The translations under genes and the position numbers were made by a program. Shown piece after piece: positions 1-11,460 of a stretch of 64,000 nucleotides of DNA. The stretch lies in NCBI GenBank assembly GCA_900073065.1, contig FJOG01000023.1:810179-874178 (forward strand), written 5' to 3'. This stretch comes from Phialocephala subalpina (lineage: Eukaryota; Ascomycota; Leotiomycetes; Helotiales; Mollisiaceae). The notes under the pieces are model-generated. The model had not been told where the DNA came from. It worked only from the letters and a program-made list of their open reading frames with translations, and did no database searches. How positions within the stretch are numbered: the stretch's first letter is position 1; each line of letters begins with the position of its first letter.

Positions 1-1
1 G

Positions 2-292
2 AAGTTGCATCTACATACGGATTCTACGGCCGAGTCGAAAGCGGACAATCCTTTTGTAGTCGGAACACCTGAGGGAGAGGGATGGAGAGGCAAGCTTGGG
101 AGAATGATGGTTAAGGTTGGAGAGAACTATTGGCTTGCCGGAAGCCCAGATGATGAATGGGTGAAAGGCTTGGATGGAAGATTCAACAACAAGAAGATCT
201 CAAGCGGGCCACCAGGAACTCTAGAACGAGAACGAAGAGCCAGAAGTGGTACCGGACCCCCAACACCATCCATCAACCTGGGGAAGTTATAG
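2..292 (+). CDS. C-terminal end of an unidentified protein (5' truncated by window edge)
   Basis: An open frame enters from the left edge and stops with TAG at 290-292, giving about 96 codons. No in-frame ATG precedes the hydrophilic stretch starting near position 14, so the real start lies outside the window. The visible part has a compact segment (VGTPEGEGWRGKLG, then GENYW) that looks like a folded domain. A basic, Pro/Gly/Ser-rich tail follows and looks disordered. I do not recognise the family. The codons read like a real gene and the segment ends cleanly, so I take it as the 3' end of a plus-strand gene. An antisense frame at 127-474 is considered a shadow. Confidence 0.55.
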   Translation, partial: KLHLHTDSTAESKADNPFVVGTPEGEGWRGKLGRMMVKVGENYWLAGSPDDEWVKGLDGRFNNKKISSGPPGTLERERRARSGTGPPTPSINLGKL

Positions 293-1178
293 AACAAGCG
301 AAGAATTAAGGAGATGAAAGAGACAGGGGATGTGTGGACGTATACGATTCGAGTACGAGTAAGGCGTTCTTGGGTAGGCACAAGGTCTTGCTTTGAATCC
401 AGTTCGGGCATTTTTGGGTGTATCCACGATTTACCTTTCCAAGGCACACATGGAGTCTGGGTGGGAAAGCGCATAATGAATGAAATAGATAGTTAATTGA
501 TGGGTCTATGATCTTGGTCCTCCGTGTAGCACGGATTGTGAATGACGATGCCTAGAATTTTGACAGATGACTGTTTCTGAAAGCCCCGCTGGTTTGGTTT
601 GAGGCGTAGTCTACGCTTAACGTCTTTGTTTCTTCAACGGCAATGGTTTTCTTGGCACCTGTGTTGTGGAATGTTGATGGGGAATGTGGGCATTGCTGTT
701 CATATAGTAGTTCTGGACATACCTCGGAGATGGGAAGACAAGCAAATCAAGTGGAAAGTAGTCTGGTGAGGCCTCTGTCATTCTAAGAAGACTCGACACA
801 ACTCTCAATGACCTAGCCTTACCTGGACTCTCTCAGGCTGGTTGGCTATAATGGGCATCCCGACAATTGAGACGCCAGTCAGAAGATCTGAAGAAGAGGG
901 TGGTCCAAAGTTCCCGCAAGGCTGAGGCATTGAAAGGGTTCAGGCCTCAAGTGAATCCAGTATCGCGGCCTTCACTTTTGCCATAAGCGAGCCTTATTCT
1001 TTTCCACCAGCACAACATGTCGAAATTCACAAAGAACAACACATCTCCGACACTACGGTTCGGAAAAACAATCCATTCCAACTACGGCTCCGACGCAACG
1101 GTCCGTCTCCGAACAAATATTCCAAATCAAGACACAACTGCCCCTTAATCGTACCGCGTATTCGCTTCAATCTCGAAA
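293..1178. other. Intergenic region
   Basis: Holds the 3' flank of the truncated gene at the left edge and the 5' flank of the small gene at 1179. Only short overlapping frames on both strands are present, with no coherent domain. I see no RNA gene or repeat here. Confidence 0.6.
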
Positions 1179-1520
1179 ATGCCACCAAAACCGACCCCCT
1201 CAGAGCGCCTCGCAGCCCTCGATGCCCAAATCACTGCTCGAGTACTCGCCAGATCGAAGGGAACCACCAAGACCAATGTCCCTGCCCCAGCAAGACATCC
1301 CACCAACCCTCAACCGCCTCCAAAGACTCAGACGTCTCGACCAGACTTCGATCTCGCCCTCCGCGCTGCCCACAACCTCCCCCCAATCACCTGCTACGCC
1401 AAAACTCCCCTCCACCATCCCACTCCACTCCGTCCAATGTCTGATCTGCAAATGTTGAAGTTGGGATTACCGCCGCGGGATCCGGGGCTTGAGGAGAACT
1501 GGTTCGAGAAGGGAATTTGA
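1179..1520 (+). CDS. Small hypothetical Pro-rich protein, 113 aa
   Basis: The ORF runs from an ATG in a reasonable context (AAAATGCC) to TGA at 1518-1520. Third codon positions are strongly C-biased through most of the frame, as expected for a translated fungal gene, and this is the main reason to accept it. The N-terminal third (PSERLAALDAQITARVLARS) could form a helix. The middle is Pro/Thr-rich and probably disordered. The C-terminus (LPPRDPGLEENWF) looks like a short conserved motif. There is no signal peptide, membrane segment or Cys pattern. I do not recognise a family. It is convergent with the sulfite reductase gene, whose stop lies about 330 bp downstream. The alternative frames at 1200-1458 are judged to be shadows. 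Confidence 0.55.
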   Translation: MPPKPTPSERLAALDAQITARVLARSKGTTKTNVPAPARHPTNPQPPPKTQTSRPDFDLALRAAHNLPPITCYAKTPLHHPTPLRPMSDLQMLKLGLPPRDPGLEENWFEKGI

Positions 1521-1851
1521 AGGGCTGGATTTGTAGATATCTTGTTTTTTTGGAGAAAGACGGAGTGGGAATGCACTAATAGGGGAGGGACATTGAAATA
1601 CCGTCGTCACATCAGGGAAAGGGGCTGCGGTACGTTGAAGGATTCTTTACTATGTACACAAGCTTTTCATCAAACAAGCCGCTGAACTAAATCTCCCAGC
1701 TTTGCCTGGACATCCTCAGGCTGGGCTGAGCATCAAAGGCTGATACCCAATCGATATGTGCAGAAGAATCGAGAACCCATGGAACGCCATGCAGATGAAG
1801 ACGAGAAACCCATCCGTCCATCCGTCCATGCAATGCAGTCGTCAAATTCAA

Positions 1852-4800
1852 TTATTCCTCATCAGATTCTTCTTCCGCAACCTGTTTCACCTCTGTCAGT
1901 CATGATTCAAGAAAGAGTCCAAGTATGGGTGTTGAGGTGGCTTACGTCGTCATGGAAAGTCTTCCCCTCCGTCGTCTCCTTAATCATCCCAATCCTAATG
2001 CAGAAATCACCAAAATGCTCGCCCTCCTCCCGTTCCTGCGAATACCGCTTCAACAATGGCTTCATAATCTCCAAGATCTCCTCTTCCTTGATGCTACTCC
2101 TATACAACTTGTTAAGTCGTTGACCATGATATCCACCACCCAGATACATGTTATAAGCACCATACGCCTTCCCCACAAAAGCAACTTCAGCAAGCCAAGG
2201 GCGAGCACAGCCGTTGGGACACCCGGTCATACGCATGACAATGCTTTCTTGACGGAGACCGTTCTCTTCGATGCAGGATTCGAGTTTGGTGATTAATTCG
2301 GGGAGGTAACGTTCTGATTCTGCCATGGCGAGACCACAGGTTGGAAAGGCGACGCAGGCGGATGAGGAGAGACGGAGGGCGGAGAATTCGGTGTTGTCGA
2401 GTTTGTATTTGGCCATCATTTCTTTCATCTTTGGGAGTTCTTCGTTGGTGACGTTGGATAGGATCAAGTGCTGGTTTCCGGTTAATCGGAACTCGCCTTT
2501 GTGGACTTTGGCGATTTCGCGGAGGCCGGTCTTCATTGGAAACTCGGCGGTATCTTCGATACGACCGTTCTCGATGAAGAATGTGAAGTGGTTCAATCCA
2601 GTCTCGTCCTTCTGCCATCCGAAAGTATCGATGTTGCTTTGGAACTTGAATGGCTTGGGCTTGTCAAACTTCTTGCCCCACAGCTCCTCGACCTTGCTTC
2701 GGAAGACATCGAGACCCATGTCGTCGATGGTGTACTTTAGACGGGCGTGCTTGCGGTTCTTGCGATCACCGTGATCACGTTGGACAAGCATCACCTTCTC
2801 GCAGGCAATGTGGACCTCATCCTTCGAGACGAATCCAAGAGTGCTACCTGTTCGTGGGTAGGTCTTCTTGTTGTTGTGAGTGACACCCATACCGCCACCA
2901 GCAAGTAGGTTGAATCCGGTAAGATTGCCTTGTCTGTCCTTGCATGCGATAAGACCAACATCGTGAGCGTAGACATCGGTATCATTGTGCGGAGGAATGG
3001 CGATGGTGATCTTGAACTTTCTTGGCAGGTAGGTTGGGCCGTACATTGGCTCGAAGTCCTGAACAGCATCACCTGCGACCTGCATTTTCTTATCATTTTC
3101 GTCCTTCAACCAGATCTCGTGATAAGCAGTAGTCGATGGCAGGAGATGATCAGAGATCTTCTGGGAGCATGCATGGACTTGCTTGTGATATTTCGACGCG
3201 GTTGGTAAACTGCTGCACATGACGTTTCGGTTGACATCACCGCAAGCAGCGATGGTGGTCATGAGAGCCTTGTTGATACCTCGCATAGCAGACTTGAGCT
3301 TGCCCTTGACAACACCGTGGAACTGGAAGGTTTGACGGGTGGTCAGTTTCATGGTCTCGTTTCCGAAATCATTGCTGATATCGTCCATCTGGATCCATTG
3401 CTTGGGAGTTGCAACACCACCAGGTAATCTGCATCGAATCATGAAAGAGTAAGCTGGCTCAAGACCTTGTGCCTTTCGCTCGTCACGGAGATCTCTGTCG
3501 TCCTGCATGTACGTGCCGTGGAACTTGGTTAGTTGCTGGTCAGATGCAGAAATGGCACCAGTCGAAGGATCAGCGAGGCCTTCTTCAATAGTACCTCTCA
3601 GGTAGTTCGAAGCAAGCTTGATATCCTCGTTCGTGATGGGGGGAGGTTCCTCTGGTAAACCCTCCACCTTATCAACACCAAGTGCTTGCCATATAAGAGG
3701 TTCCCAGGCCTGGTAACCAGTCTGGAATGCATCCGGGTCTTGATCATCACCAAGACCAACGTCCGCCATACGCTTTCCACCAAAGTTTGCTAACACACGG
3801 TCGAGATCCTTTCCAGGCTTGTTGTAGTAGTGCTTGTCCTCCTTGCGTGGCCAGTAATGGCTGTCACCAAGAGCGAAAACGGAGTAGTTGACAGACGCGA
3901 GGTCGAGTTCAGTGCTATCCTTGACGGCATCCCAGAAGGCACGGCCGTTTTGTGGGAATTCACCCTGGCCGGCCGTACTTGTGAGGAACACAATGTTCTC
4001 TTCTCCTGGGAGATCCTCAATCGGGTAGTCTTCCATGGCCATAACAGTTGTCTTCAAGCCACGAGCTTTACCTCTGTTACCGAGTCGCTTGGAGAGAGTC
4101 TCAGCATTGCCGTTGTCAGAAGCGAAGAGAATAGTCAAAGGAGCACCAAGCAAGCCAGCCAGGAGCTCATCATAAGCATCCTTCGCCTTTCGCTTTTGCA
4201 ATGCTCGGACCTCGGTGCCATAATCTTGAGACAGGCTTGATGAGAATTCTGGATGACGCTTCATCAATTGTGTGAGATGGTTGTCACGAGCCAAGAACTC
4301 CTTAAGCTCATTCTTGATACGCTCGGAATCCAATGCAAAATTTGGCTCGCCGCGCTCCTCGTTCGTTGGGTTCCATCTGTACAGAGGCCAGTATCCAAGA
4401 TCCACCGACTTCTTCGTCTCTTGCAAAACTGTCAATGGGGAGTCGTTCTCTTTGAAGTATGGCAGGTAAGCCACAACAACTGAAGGGCCATCAAATTGAT
4501 CGGCCTCAATCATAGCTTGCAAGACTTGGGTGTATGAGCTGTAGACCGCAACTGATGCAACATATGCATTGCCATAGTTCATTGCATAGAGACCGATATC
4601 CTTCTTCCGCCGTGTTGCATCGTTTGCAGTGCGCTCGGAGTAAGGTGTGGAATCGATGATGAGCATGTTCACGTTCTCACCAGACGCAATTACGTGGTGA
4701 ACGCCAGAATTGCCCAAATCGTACGCCCAAGCATCTGATCCGACCAACCAAGACGACTCCTTTCTGAAGAGACCCTTGTTCGATAACAGGTTGCTGGACA

Positions 4801-6778
4801 GGGGAGAGCCATCAGTCTGCAGACGAGCAATGATCTCGTCTGCGAGCTCGCTCGCCTTCTTCTCATCGTTCGCGCTCGAGACCCACTTAGACAACCAAGG
4901 CTTTACCGATTCCGTAATGAACTCCTTGGACTTCGAAGCTTGCTGGATTTCCTTCACGAATCTTTCCCGGTGCTCTTTTCTGGCCAGCAACGAACCGAAA
5001 CCGAACTCGGGGTTTGTTGCAAGAGAAGCAGAAATGCCTGCATTTTGAGCACCAAGAGCATTTGCAAGGTACAACCGCGTACCAAAGATTTGGTCCAAGA
5101 TCTTCATGTACGCGGACTCAACTTTTGGGGCCTCATTTGCTCCAGATGACTCCTTGGGACCTTCATGGTTGCCGACTTCAAGGTTTTGGATTGGTGATGG
5201 AGACTTGAGATTTTGGAAGATGCCACGAAGAGCTTGTTGGACTGTTTCAGGAGCAACATATCCCAACTGGTGGCCGACAATCGTCTGAACACCACCAGCT
5301 GGTCCTGCCTTCAATGTAGTAAGGAGATCCAAAAGAAGAGGGCCCCATTTCGTCGTCTTTCTCCGGATTTGCTCCAATACGGCAATTCTCTTGATAGACT
5401 TGGGAATAGTGGCCACCAGCTGTGAACCCAACCAAGGTCGATATAATCTCGCTGTAATAAGTCCAGATTTGGCGTAAACCTCATTCGACTTTGCAGCATC
5501 AATTGCTTGTGCAAATGCACCAACATCAGATCCAAAAACGAAAATGGCATCCTCGGCATTTGATGGTCCAGAGTACTGGAATGGGGTATATTCTCGTCCC
5601 AATCCTTCTCTGAACTGAGCCCAAATGGTGGTCACAAAGTTGTAGATGTCGTCCGATGTAACGGGTCGAATAACAGAAGAGTCGACAGTCGTCGCTGAAG
5701 AGACACTTTTCCCGCTATCCACACTGCTCTCTCGTCCAGATTTCGAGGATCCAACTGATGAAGCTTTCGAGGCTGCAATCGGGGTATCTGCCGCTGGAGC
5801 CGAGGCCGTCTCAACACCTTCCATAGCACTAGAAATAACCTGCACAGGAGCCGCATTCTCCGCAATCGTCGCAACCCGTCCATCATCAGCATATATGCTC
5901 GACCCCGCAATCTTGCTATTCTGAAACGCCTTCACAAGATCCAGATTCAAAATCGCCTTCACAACCTCCACATTCTCAAAAGCAATATGGTTATCCTGAG
6001 CCGATGATCCAGCATCGAAGAAATGTATAACGCCTTTTCCTGACTTGATTGCCAAAGCGTGAGCTGTCAATGCGATATCTTGTGCCTCTTGTAAGGTTTC
6101 GGATTGGAGGAATGTGAAGCCTGAATTTCGGATCGAGGTGATGGAAGAGTAGTCGGGGTAGTGGGAGGGTTGGAGTGAGACGTGAATCACTACTGGAAGG
6201 TTTGCTAGTCGGTAGAGGTGGGGTATCAAAAGCAATATGGTTATCCTGAGCCGATGATCCAGCATCGAAGAAATGTATAACGCCTTTTCCTGACTTGATT
6301 GCCAAAGCGTGAGCTGTCAATGCGATATCTTGTGCCTCTTGTAAGGTTTCGGATTGGAGGAATGTGAAGCCTGAATTTCGGATCGAGGTGATGGAAGAGT
6401 AGTCGGGGTAGTGGGAGGGTTGGAGTGAGACGTGAATCACTACTGGAAGGTTTGCTAGTCGGTAGAGGTGGGGTACGATTCCATGGGCAGCTTGAACAGA
6501 GACAATCACATCGCTGGACAAGTAGGCAATCCTTGCCACTATTCAAGCAATTAGCATTAGCAGAGTAGCAGAGAGGATGCAGAACAGAAGGCGGGGTGCA
6601 GCAAAAGGATGGAGCTTCGGCAGTAGAATTTCATAGACATACCTGCCTCTTCAGGCGTGCGAATCTTCAAAGAAGGTACCGCCATATTGTCGATATAATG
6701 ATTGTCCCTCCTTTGCGAGTGAGGAGAAGAAGAGATCGAGTCTTGCTCGGCGTCCGGACGGCGAAAGAGGAAAGCCAT
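1852..6778 (-). CDS. MET5: Sulfite reductase beta subunit (hemoprotein), reading frame broken by a 250-bp tandem duplication
   Basis: This subunit reduces sulfite to sulfide (six electrons, siroheme-4Fe4S) for Cys/Met synthesis, together with a flavoprotein alpha subunit. Inferred exons on the complement are 6643-6778, 1946-6538 and 1852-1890. The introns are 104 and 55 bp; the last acceptor is the second AG of a CAGAG, which restores the frame to TAA at 1852. From the N-terminus I see a pyruvate-ferredoxin-oxidoreductase-like region, a flavodoxin domain (FASDNGNAETLSKRLG, near 4080-4140), then the paired sulfite-reductase repeats. The cluster ligands are present: a Cys-x5-Cys (CVAFPTC) and later a Cys-x3-Cys (CPNGC). 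The segment 5976-6475 is an exact 250-bp tandem duplication. Because 250 is not a multiple of three, translation from the true start shifts frame after HIAF. Deleting one copy gives 1505 aa, a typical fungal MET5 length. Either this is a null allele or an assembly error. Confidence 0.93.
5976..6475. repeat. Perfect 250-bp head-to-tail tandem duplication inside MET5
   Basis: Copy 1 is 5976-6225 and copy 2 is 6226-6475. Reading both base by base I find no difference. Both lie in exon 2 of the minus-strand sulfite reductase gene near its N-terminus. The sense strand contains no AGGT in the unit, so the simple model in which a duplicated AGGT creates a new spliceable intron does not apply. Zero divergence implies a very recent event or an assembly artefact. 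Confidence 0.98.
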
Positions 6779-7572
6779 AATTTTTCTTTAGAACTCTTGG
6801 GACAATTCTTCCTAGCGCATCTGGGGCGAAAGTCGGAGAGTGAAGGTGATTCCCGAGCTTTCTGCAGGGGTTTCTCCTCAGCTCCAGCCAACGAGAGTCG
6901 CTGAGTTTTCTGTTATGGAATGGCGCGATCGGGAGTCTTGTTAAATTTCTGCAAAATGGAGAGTGTCTGTAGTGGAAAAGAGGGGAGCTCAGGGTGGAGA
7001 AGACAAATGGGGCCTGGTGCATATTCTGGCCCTCCACTGCAAAGTCGATATTGTCAGCATCTTGAGCACGCAATTATTAGGTGCACGGAGATATTGGATC
7101 GAGAGACTACATGCCGAGAACGAAGGTGTGATTATATTATTTACAGACGACGTTGAGCCCAGAGCACGCAATTCAATGTGTCAATCATTTACAAGAGTCG
7201 GGGTTTGAATTGCCATGAAGTAATTGATGATGCGTGCGAGACCCTTTCTCCTAAAATTGCTTCTCTTTTGCTGGTTTGGGCCAAATTGTCCGTGAAGAGC
7301 AAGTGCTTGGGTCCCCCACTTTGTCTTCGAATGCCGGTCAAGGATGGTAGTAGGATCCAGCTTTTGATCCTCAGATCCCGAAAATTCTTGTCTACAAAAC
7401 GGACTTCTTGTCAAATGTTCCAGTCATATTTACACATTCGGCATCTGATGTTCAAAGCTGGTGTCATAGGATTCGTGCACAAACGGAACGGTCTTCTCTA
7501 TATGTGCTCCTTCTGTGTTACAGACTCTTATTTATCACCCTTTGACGCCCAGACCAATGGTCTCTCCAACCT
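6779..7572. other. Intergenic region: MET5 promoter side and NDE 3' flank
   Basis: Both neighbours are on the minus strand, so this contains the 5' region of MET5 and the 3' region of the dehydrogenase gene. Open frames here (e.g. 6963-7208, 7178-7765) run through the start or end of the real genes, or lack coding character. Confidence 0.6.
6920..6929. promoter_or_regulatory. Possible CYS3/MetR-type bZIP site upstream of MET5
   Basis: The sequence ATGGCGCGAT lies about 140 bp upstream of the MET5 ATG. The Neurospora CYS3 consensus is the palindrome ATGRYRYCAT, and this matches 9 of 10 positions (G instead of C at position 8). CYS3-type regulators activate sulfur-assimilation genes under sulfur limitation, which fits the gene. 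One near-match of ten bases can occur by chance, so this is a weak call. Confidence 0.25.
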
Positions 7573-9689
7573 CTACCAGTTCATGAGATCTATCAGAAGT
7601 CAGTATAACTCGACAAAAAAAAGTCAGGAAAGAACTCACCTCTTCCGAAAAGCGCCCTCTTCGCCCAATCCATCGCCAGCAGGATCCTCGTTCTCAAACT
7701 CACGCTCTGCGCAAAATACACACTTCTCCACGCATACACCGCCCAAAGACCACCTGCAAAATTGAATCCATTACCCAAGTCGAAAACAGCCGAGTTGCCA
7801 ATGTAAGCAAGACTTCCAAGATGGTGATACTCAAAAGCCTTGTAAACGGCTTCATCCAAATCACCATATCTAATATCATTGGCCCTTAATCCAGGCGCTG
7901 CTCTCGCCATCTTATTGAACTTATTACCAAGATATTGTCCTTGCTGATGAGCACGTTGAGCTGTGGCGGGTAAGGAGGTCAGCTTGCTATCAATTTGCAT
8001 TAACAGCTCGCGCATCTCGCCGAAGTCGAGAGTGCCAGATTGGTCTTTGTCGTAAGCTGCAAAAAGCTTGTCGAGACGCTTCAAATGGTCTGCTGCTTGA
8101 GGGAAGCGCTTTCGGACCTTTTGAGCTACTTCTCGCCATTCGCCGAATGTAATGTGCATGGTTTCTGGGTCCTTGCCTTTCTCCCAGGCGAGAGTTCGGA
8201 GGAAGGTTACGAGGTGGTCTGCAACGTTGTTCTGGACTGTAGCACAATCTCCAATGGCGTAGACGTCTCCAAGAGGGGTTCCGTTGAGGCGAAGATGCGT
8301 ATCGGTCTCGAGTGCATGGCGGTTCGTTTGAGAAGATCCAAGGGCGGCTGAGATTCTTTGACAAAACTCAGTTTGAGAAACTCCAGTTGACCAAAGGCAG
8401 AATCCCATGGGTAACTCCTTCGTGACAGTCTCTCCTTGTTCGCCCTTCTGAGTGAACAGAATACTTTCTGGAGTGACCTCTTTTACTCGAGAATTTGTGA
8501 GGATGTCAACCTCATCACGAGCGAACCGGTCTTCGGCGTATTTTGACACAGTCTCGTCGTAGGTGTTCAAAATATGTCCTCGACTCTGAATGAGATGCAC
8601 GGAGATCTCGTTTCGAAGAAGCTTGGGAAAGTGTGCAGTAAGATCCTCATTGAGTAGATCAAACAGTTCTGCAGCGAATTCCACACCCGTTGGTCCTCCA
8701 CCACAAACCACGAACGAAAGCAATCTCCTTCTTTCTTGATCCGAGGTTGTGGGTAGGCATGCATACTCGAGATTGGTCATGATGTGGTTCCTTATCTTCT
8801 GAGCATCGTCGATATCTTTCAGAAAGTGACAGTTCTCCAGTCCCTTGACGCCGTGAGGGTTCGTTGTAGAGCCAACACCAATGACAAGCTTATCATATGG
8901 CAGGTAGAATCGGACTTCTTTGCCATTCATATCCTTCTGTGATACCTCAACCAGCTTCTCCGAGAAGTCGATATCTTCTGCCTGTGCTCTGATGAAGTGA
9001 CCTCTAACCTGACAAACAATTCGTCTTATAGGCTCGACCAAGGACCGAAATTCCAATGTCCCAACAGTGGCTGAAGGAAGCATAGGCGTAAACAAGAAGT
9101 AATTCGTCGGGGAAACCAGCGTAATATGATACTCCTCCGGATTCAGCGTCTTCAACAGCGCAACGCTGCCCCATCCACCCCCGAGAACCACCAACTTCGG
9201 CTTGTCCTTCTGTTTTTGCATCTCTAAGCAATCGTCATCGTCAATCTGGACTTCTGCAATTGGCAGATTCTTGGGACCGCCTCGTCGAGGACTCAATGCT
9301 GTCTCTGAGACCTGGATGTCTCTGTACGAAAGGTCTTCCCGGTATGTCGAAGCATCGTACAGGAAGAACGCTACCACGCCCACTCCAACAAAGGCGATCG
9401 AACCTCCTAGCCATGCTGCAGACCGATATACGAAGTTGAGGATCCAGGACCGTCGTTGTGGTAGTGGTTTACCGGAGACAGGCCGCACAATTTCGCGGGA
9501 GAGCAGCGACTGCCATTGTGCTTGTCGGAGCGCCGGCCTAGTTCGGAGCAGTCGACCTGGGGAAGAATATGATCTTGATCCCGCTAATGTATGTGTGACA
9601 CTTGCTGGTTTCGAGATTTGAGCTGTGGTTCTGCGAGGAACTGTCCTCGCAAACCGAGCAATGCACGCGACGGGTTGCGGCCGTAGCAT
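7573..9689 (-). CDS. NDE1: External alternative NADH:ubiquinone oxidoreductase (NDH-2) with EF-hand
   Basis: A rotenone-insensitive single-subunit dehydrogenase that passes electrons from cytosolic NAD(P)H to ubiquinone at the outer face of the inner mitochondrial membrane. Exons on the complement are 7640-9689 and 7573-7589 (50-bp intron, GTGAGT donor). The model gives 688 aa ending GRDLMNW, in line with fungal homologues. The N-terminus is basic and Arg/Ser-rich like a mitochondrial presequence, followed by one membrane segment (around residues 90-112). The first dinucleotide fold is VLGGGWGS and the second is CGGGPTGVEFAAEL (about residues 320-335). Between the second fold and the C-terminus sits a canonical EF-hand loop, DKDQSGTLDFGE (about 545-556), as in the calcium-responsive Neurospora NDE1. 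The presequence-plus-anchor layout and the EF-hand favour the external type over an internal NDI. Confidence 0.94.
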
Positions 9690-10231
9690 TTCACCAATTG
9701 ATTGCCTGCTTCGGGGTTCTGGTAATTTATGATGAATAGATCATGTTCGTAGCAATTTTGTGTTTGTTGTCGGAACGAGGGGATTGTGAATCACAAGGAA
9801 AATAGGTCGAAGAATCAATTAACTTTGAGCTCCTCCAAACGATGAGAGAGCTAGTTGGCGGGCGTATTTATTATAGCTTGCGATACGTCACCGCGGACTG
9901 GTGCGGATCTCACGGCTGCACGATCCACTTTCAGGGTGAAGAGATTTGCAAACCATACTGAAATAAGCGCGAATTGAAATCTGTAGAGAAATCCTCAAAA
10001 TTGCAAGAGAGTTGATCAATTGGTATCAATGTCCTACAAAGCTGCGAGCATGTGCTCGATGAGTGCCCTCTGAACACCAGAAGACGTCCAAGACCGACAA
10101 ACGCCTACGAGTCCATAATATGCTCCAGCCTCCCAACCTTTCATAGCACTCCGTACGAACCAACGAATGTGAAAAAGTCCCAACGCCAGATCCGTTACAA
10201 TAATAATACCCATTCCCATGCAGCCTCAATA
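9690..10231. other. Intergenic region
   Basis: Promoter side of the NADH dehydrogenase gene and 3' flank of GID8, both on the minus strand. The short frames around 10026-10354 are unsupported. No RNA gene or repeat is seen. Confidence 0.6.
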
Positions 10232-11460
10232 TCATGTGATCATCGGTTCGTGGCCGTTTTCATGCCCTTCATTACTCTCATCAAGTCCCAGATCAAGGTG
10301 ACTGGGAAGGTCTTTCTTGCTCTGTCTTGCCGTATCCTCCGCCCATGCTCTTAGGCGAACAAGACCTCTGATGGCAGCATCACGACGAATATTTTGCGAA
10401 CTTAGGATAGCTTTATTGACCCTGTCTGCGACCTGCCGGCGTAGGGTTGGCTGTAGAAGAGCGGCAAGTGGTGGCTCAAGACTATCCGAGGGGAAGACCA
10501 GCAGTGCCATCGTTCTCTCTAAATCTTCCATGAACTCCTTGTTCGTAGGTGCTCGAGGTGCTAGCTGTGTTGTGGCAAAATTCAGAGCCGGGGTGATGTC
10601 CCCTCCGGGCGTTGCGTTGCATGTTCGAATAAGCTCCACAAGCTGAAGTCGAAGTAGGGCAAAGTGCAAGGATGGGTTGGAATCCAGGACCTGCCGACGA
10701 ATGTCAGTATGTGGAACCAAAGACGTGTACGAAGAGATGAATCTGATTTTGTGTTTTTGCTCATTCTGAGGACTGAAGGTATTTTCTCTCATCACCGACC
10801 CGAAGGCTATATGAGTGGTGCATGAAACTCGTGTCTAATCATAGCAGGAATAAAAGAATAGGGAAATTGCGAGTAGACTGACCTGCGGTTCAAGCTCGTT
10901 CAACGATTCAATAGCTTCCTGGATCTTTCCCGAGTGTATTGACTGTATTATTTGCCTTCGTGCGATCAAGGACTCCTCTTCTTGTTGCGGACGGAGATTT
11001 GCTTCCTTGGAGAACTTGGCCGCAGCGGAAGGATAGCCTTCAGTCGTGAGATAGTCGAAGATGAGGGCGTTAATGTCACTGTCGATAGAAACCAGTGTTA
11101 GCTTCGCGTTTGTGGTTTGATGCTTCGTAGAAGCATAAAACGGTGAGTGAAATCGCTCCATCGGTATCGATCAGTAAAACAACTAAATAGTTCTCCGCAT
11201 ACGTAATTTTTAGGAGAGATTCCCAGTTGATGAAAGTCATCATGTAGTGATAGCCTTAGCCGTTTGAGCTCGAATATTCGAAAGCACCAACGGCGGCAGG
11301 AGCGACTCGGAAGGAAGAGGAAGGACCTTACCTTTTCAGTGGCTTGACGTCCTCCGCGCGTCTCTCAAATGTATGTCGCAGAGGGGTAGCGGTAGAGGCA
11401 GTTGAAGAAGCCTGAACATGTCAGCTAGGGCTGGATTTGCGGATTGAGGTTACCAACCAT
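10232..11460 (-). CDS. GID8: GID/CTLH E3 ubiquitin ligase subunit Gid8 (LisH-CTLH-CRA protein)
   Basis: Scaffold subunit of the GID/CTLH ubiquitin ligase, which in yeast degrades gluconeogenic enzymes when glucose returns. Exons on the complement are 11458-11460, 11332-11411, 10883-11078 and 10232-10690, total 738 nt, 245 aa. Exon 2 encodes RHTFERRAEDVKPLKS, the usual run-up to the LisH motif. Exon 3 holds LisH (DINALIFDYLTTEGYPSAA) and the start of CTLH. Exon 4 holds the rest of CTLH (NPSLHFALLRLQLVELIR) and the CRA region. Introns 2 and 3 have CTAAC/CTGAC branch motifs near the acceptor. Exon 1 is the least certain part: it is only the start codon, followed by a 46-bp intron with a GTTGGT donor. 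It was chosen because an in-frame TGA blocks further upstream extension. The length and domain order are standard for Gid8. Confidence 0.88.

Noticed and set aside
5976..6475. Tandem duplication as an intron-gain event
   Set aside because: Simple intron gain by duplication needs an AGGT in the unit; the sense strand of the 250-bp unit contains none.
7178..7765. 195-codon plus frame between MET5 and NDE1
   Set aside because: It overlaps the NDE1 3' exon and intron on the other strand and shows no family features.
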